The notes beneath the pieces were generated by a model. That model made no database searches. It saw only the letters and a program-made list of their open reading frames with translations, and was not told where the DNA came from. A stretch of DNA of 64,000 bases from Streptococcus pseudoporcinus LQ 940-04. Its GTDB lineage: Bacteria; Bacillota; Bacilli; Lactobacillales; Streptococcaceae. The DNA lies in the NCBI RefSeq assembly GCF_000188035.1, contig NZ_AEUY02000005.1, positions 186,001 through 250,000 of the forward strand, written 5' to 3'. Within the stretch, counting starts at the first letter, position 1. Each line of letters starts with the position of its first letter. The translations under genes and the position numbers were made by a program. This document shows, in pieces, positions 63,167 to 64,000 of this stretch.

Positions 63167-64000
63167 CTACTGACTCTCCATCTTTGTTGACTTAGAAAAA
63201 ATTGAGACTCCAAAAATATGATGATAACGGTTGCCAGCTAGCACCATGAGAGCTGCTGACGCGAAGCCACAAATTGATACAAATAACATAATCAAATCTG
63301 AACGGTTTACCGTAATTAATCTGGAAGCTAGCGTTGGAACAATAAAAGAACCAAGAGCCATTACAAAATAATAAATACTTGTATTACGGCCTTTGTTTTT
63401 ATCAAAAAATTGGTTTAAAACTGCATTACCCATTTGCAAGAGCCCCCCAGCGGCAAAGAAACCTATAAGGATTCCAGCTAAACTTAAGGTAGCAGCAGTT
63501 GGAATAAGGTAAACCAAAAGACCTGCAAGACCTGCAAAAATCGGACTAATAACTAATAAAGCAATGTCACGAATACCTCGGCCCATCAGGAAAGCAAAGA
63601 CAATTGTCGCCAGTAAACTACCAAATTGATAATAGGAAGTGACAGTGGCAGCGCCCGTTTCTGACATATGAATAACATGCTGAGCATACAATTTAGAAGC
63701 TTGTTGAAACAAGTAAAAAGTTGAGTAAATGGTAAAGGCAAAAGCAGATAGGATAAGACCGTCTATGGCAAAATTTGCCGATTGTTTACCTGGAGTCACT
63801 TTAGCACTTGTAACGAGGTGATCTATACCTTGTTGAGTTTCTAATATCTTGATTGCTTCGCTAGCAGAAACATTTTTTTCGTTACGGATGTCACCATCAG
63901 GAAATCTTGCTAATAGAACCCCTATTAAAACAAGGATACTAAGAATAAAAGGGACAATAATGCCAATCTCAATTGCCAGCTGGTGACTAACTAAATAAGC
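63167..64000 (-). CDS. MFS transporter, 5' end beyond the window
   Basis: 278 codons of open frame run off the right edge, so the N-terminal part is missing from view. The visible part has a central loop (LLARFPDGDIRNEKNVS) and six C-terminal helices, with AAGGLLQMGNAVLNQFFDKN matching the [20 protein letters not shown] region of the neighbouring MFS gene. The two transporters are therefore related paralogues. Same strand and likely same operon as the downstream MFS and dehydrogenase. Confidence 0.85.
   Translation of the reverse strand, partial: AYLVSHQLAIEIGIIVPFILSILVLIGVLLARFPDGDIRNEKNVSASEAIKILETQQGIDHLVTSAKVTPGKQSANFAIDGLILSAFAFTIYSTFYLFQQASKLYAQHVIHMSETGAATVTSYYQFGSLLATIVFAFLMGRGIRDIALLVISPIFAGLAGLLVYLIPTAATLSLAGILIGFFAAGGLLQMGNAVLNQFFDKNKGRNTSIYYFVMALGSFIVPTLASRLITVNRSDLIMLFVSICGFASAALMVLAGNRYHHIFGVSIFSKSTKMESQ

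Overview
The window reads as a low-GC chromosome segment of a pyogenic-group Streptococcus (relatives would be S. dysgalactiae, S. equi, S. uberis or S. pyogenes; I cannot fix the species). Reasons: a streptococcal-type arginine deiminase operon (arcA, arcB, arcD, a dipeptidase, arcC), streptococcal families such as DUF1912, AGGAGG-type ribosome binding sites, CcpA-type operators, a tRNA without encoded CCA, and IS1182 and IS200 type elements. Almost every gene lies on the minus strand; the exceptions are argR, the marR-MATE pair, the IS1182 transposase and one tRNA.

Layout. 1-7.2 kb: a heterodimeric ABC exporter pair, then a housekeeping operon (a 5'-nucleotidase-family phosphoesterase, yutD, rlmN, a VanZ-like gene). 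7.3-13.1 kb: a complete ribose operon rbsRKDACB behind a strong promoter with two LacI/CcpA-type operators. 13.2-16.4 kb: rsmD-coaD-ylbL and asnA. 16.5-18.2 kb: a frameshifted IS1182-family element between asnA and arcC. 18.3-26.4 kb: the arc catabolic operon with its Crp/Fnr-like regulator and a divergent ArgR. 26.6-30.8 kb: assorted genes (B3/B4 domain, YjbR/EVE, CorA-type transporter, Gfo/Idh oxidoreductase, orphan ribbon-helix-helix protein). 31-37.4 kb: an AfuA/FbpA-type ABC importer next to a YesMN-type two-component system.

37.4-46.9 kb is a complete type I-C CRISPR-Cas locus: an array of 13 repeats (the distal one degenerate), leader, cas2-cas1-cas4-cas7-cas8c-cas5, a 0.5 kb gap, then cas3. 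cas8c contains an in-frame internal start with its own Shine-Dalgarno sequence that would make Cas11c. The gap between cas5 and cas3 is the most interesting part of the window. It holds a strong minus-strand promoter, a start-less hydrophobic 50-codon frame, a 46-nt palindrome, and on the opposite strand two degenerate CRISPR repeats flanking a 23-nt pseudo-spacer. This arrangement resembles a CreTA-type toxin/CRISPR-like antitoxin RNA module, or its relic. The promoter there shares an 18-nt operator-like sequence, in the same register, with the rbs promoter, which suggests carbon-catabolite control of cas transcription.

47-64 kb: a decayed IS200 element; valS in a transcript with a small kinase and a broken acetyltransferase, downstream of a T-box leader; a marR-MATE efflux operon with three operator-like repeats; a tRNA-Thr(GGT) flanked by an integrase remnant and other decayed coding sequence (scar of a lost island); a membrane-anchored glycerophosphodiesterase; an HExxH lipoprotein; a DedA protein; and at the right edge a shikimate/quinate dehydrogenase with two MFS transporters, the last cut by the window end.

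All family calls come from reading motifs by eye. No database search was run, so names of small families, operator assignments and RNA structures are inferences unless stated otherwise.
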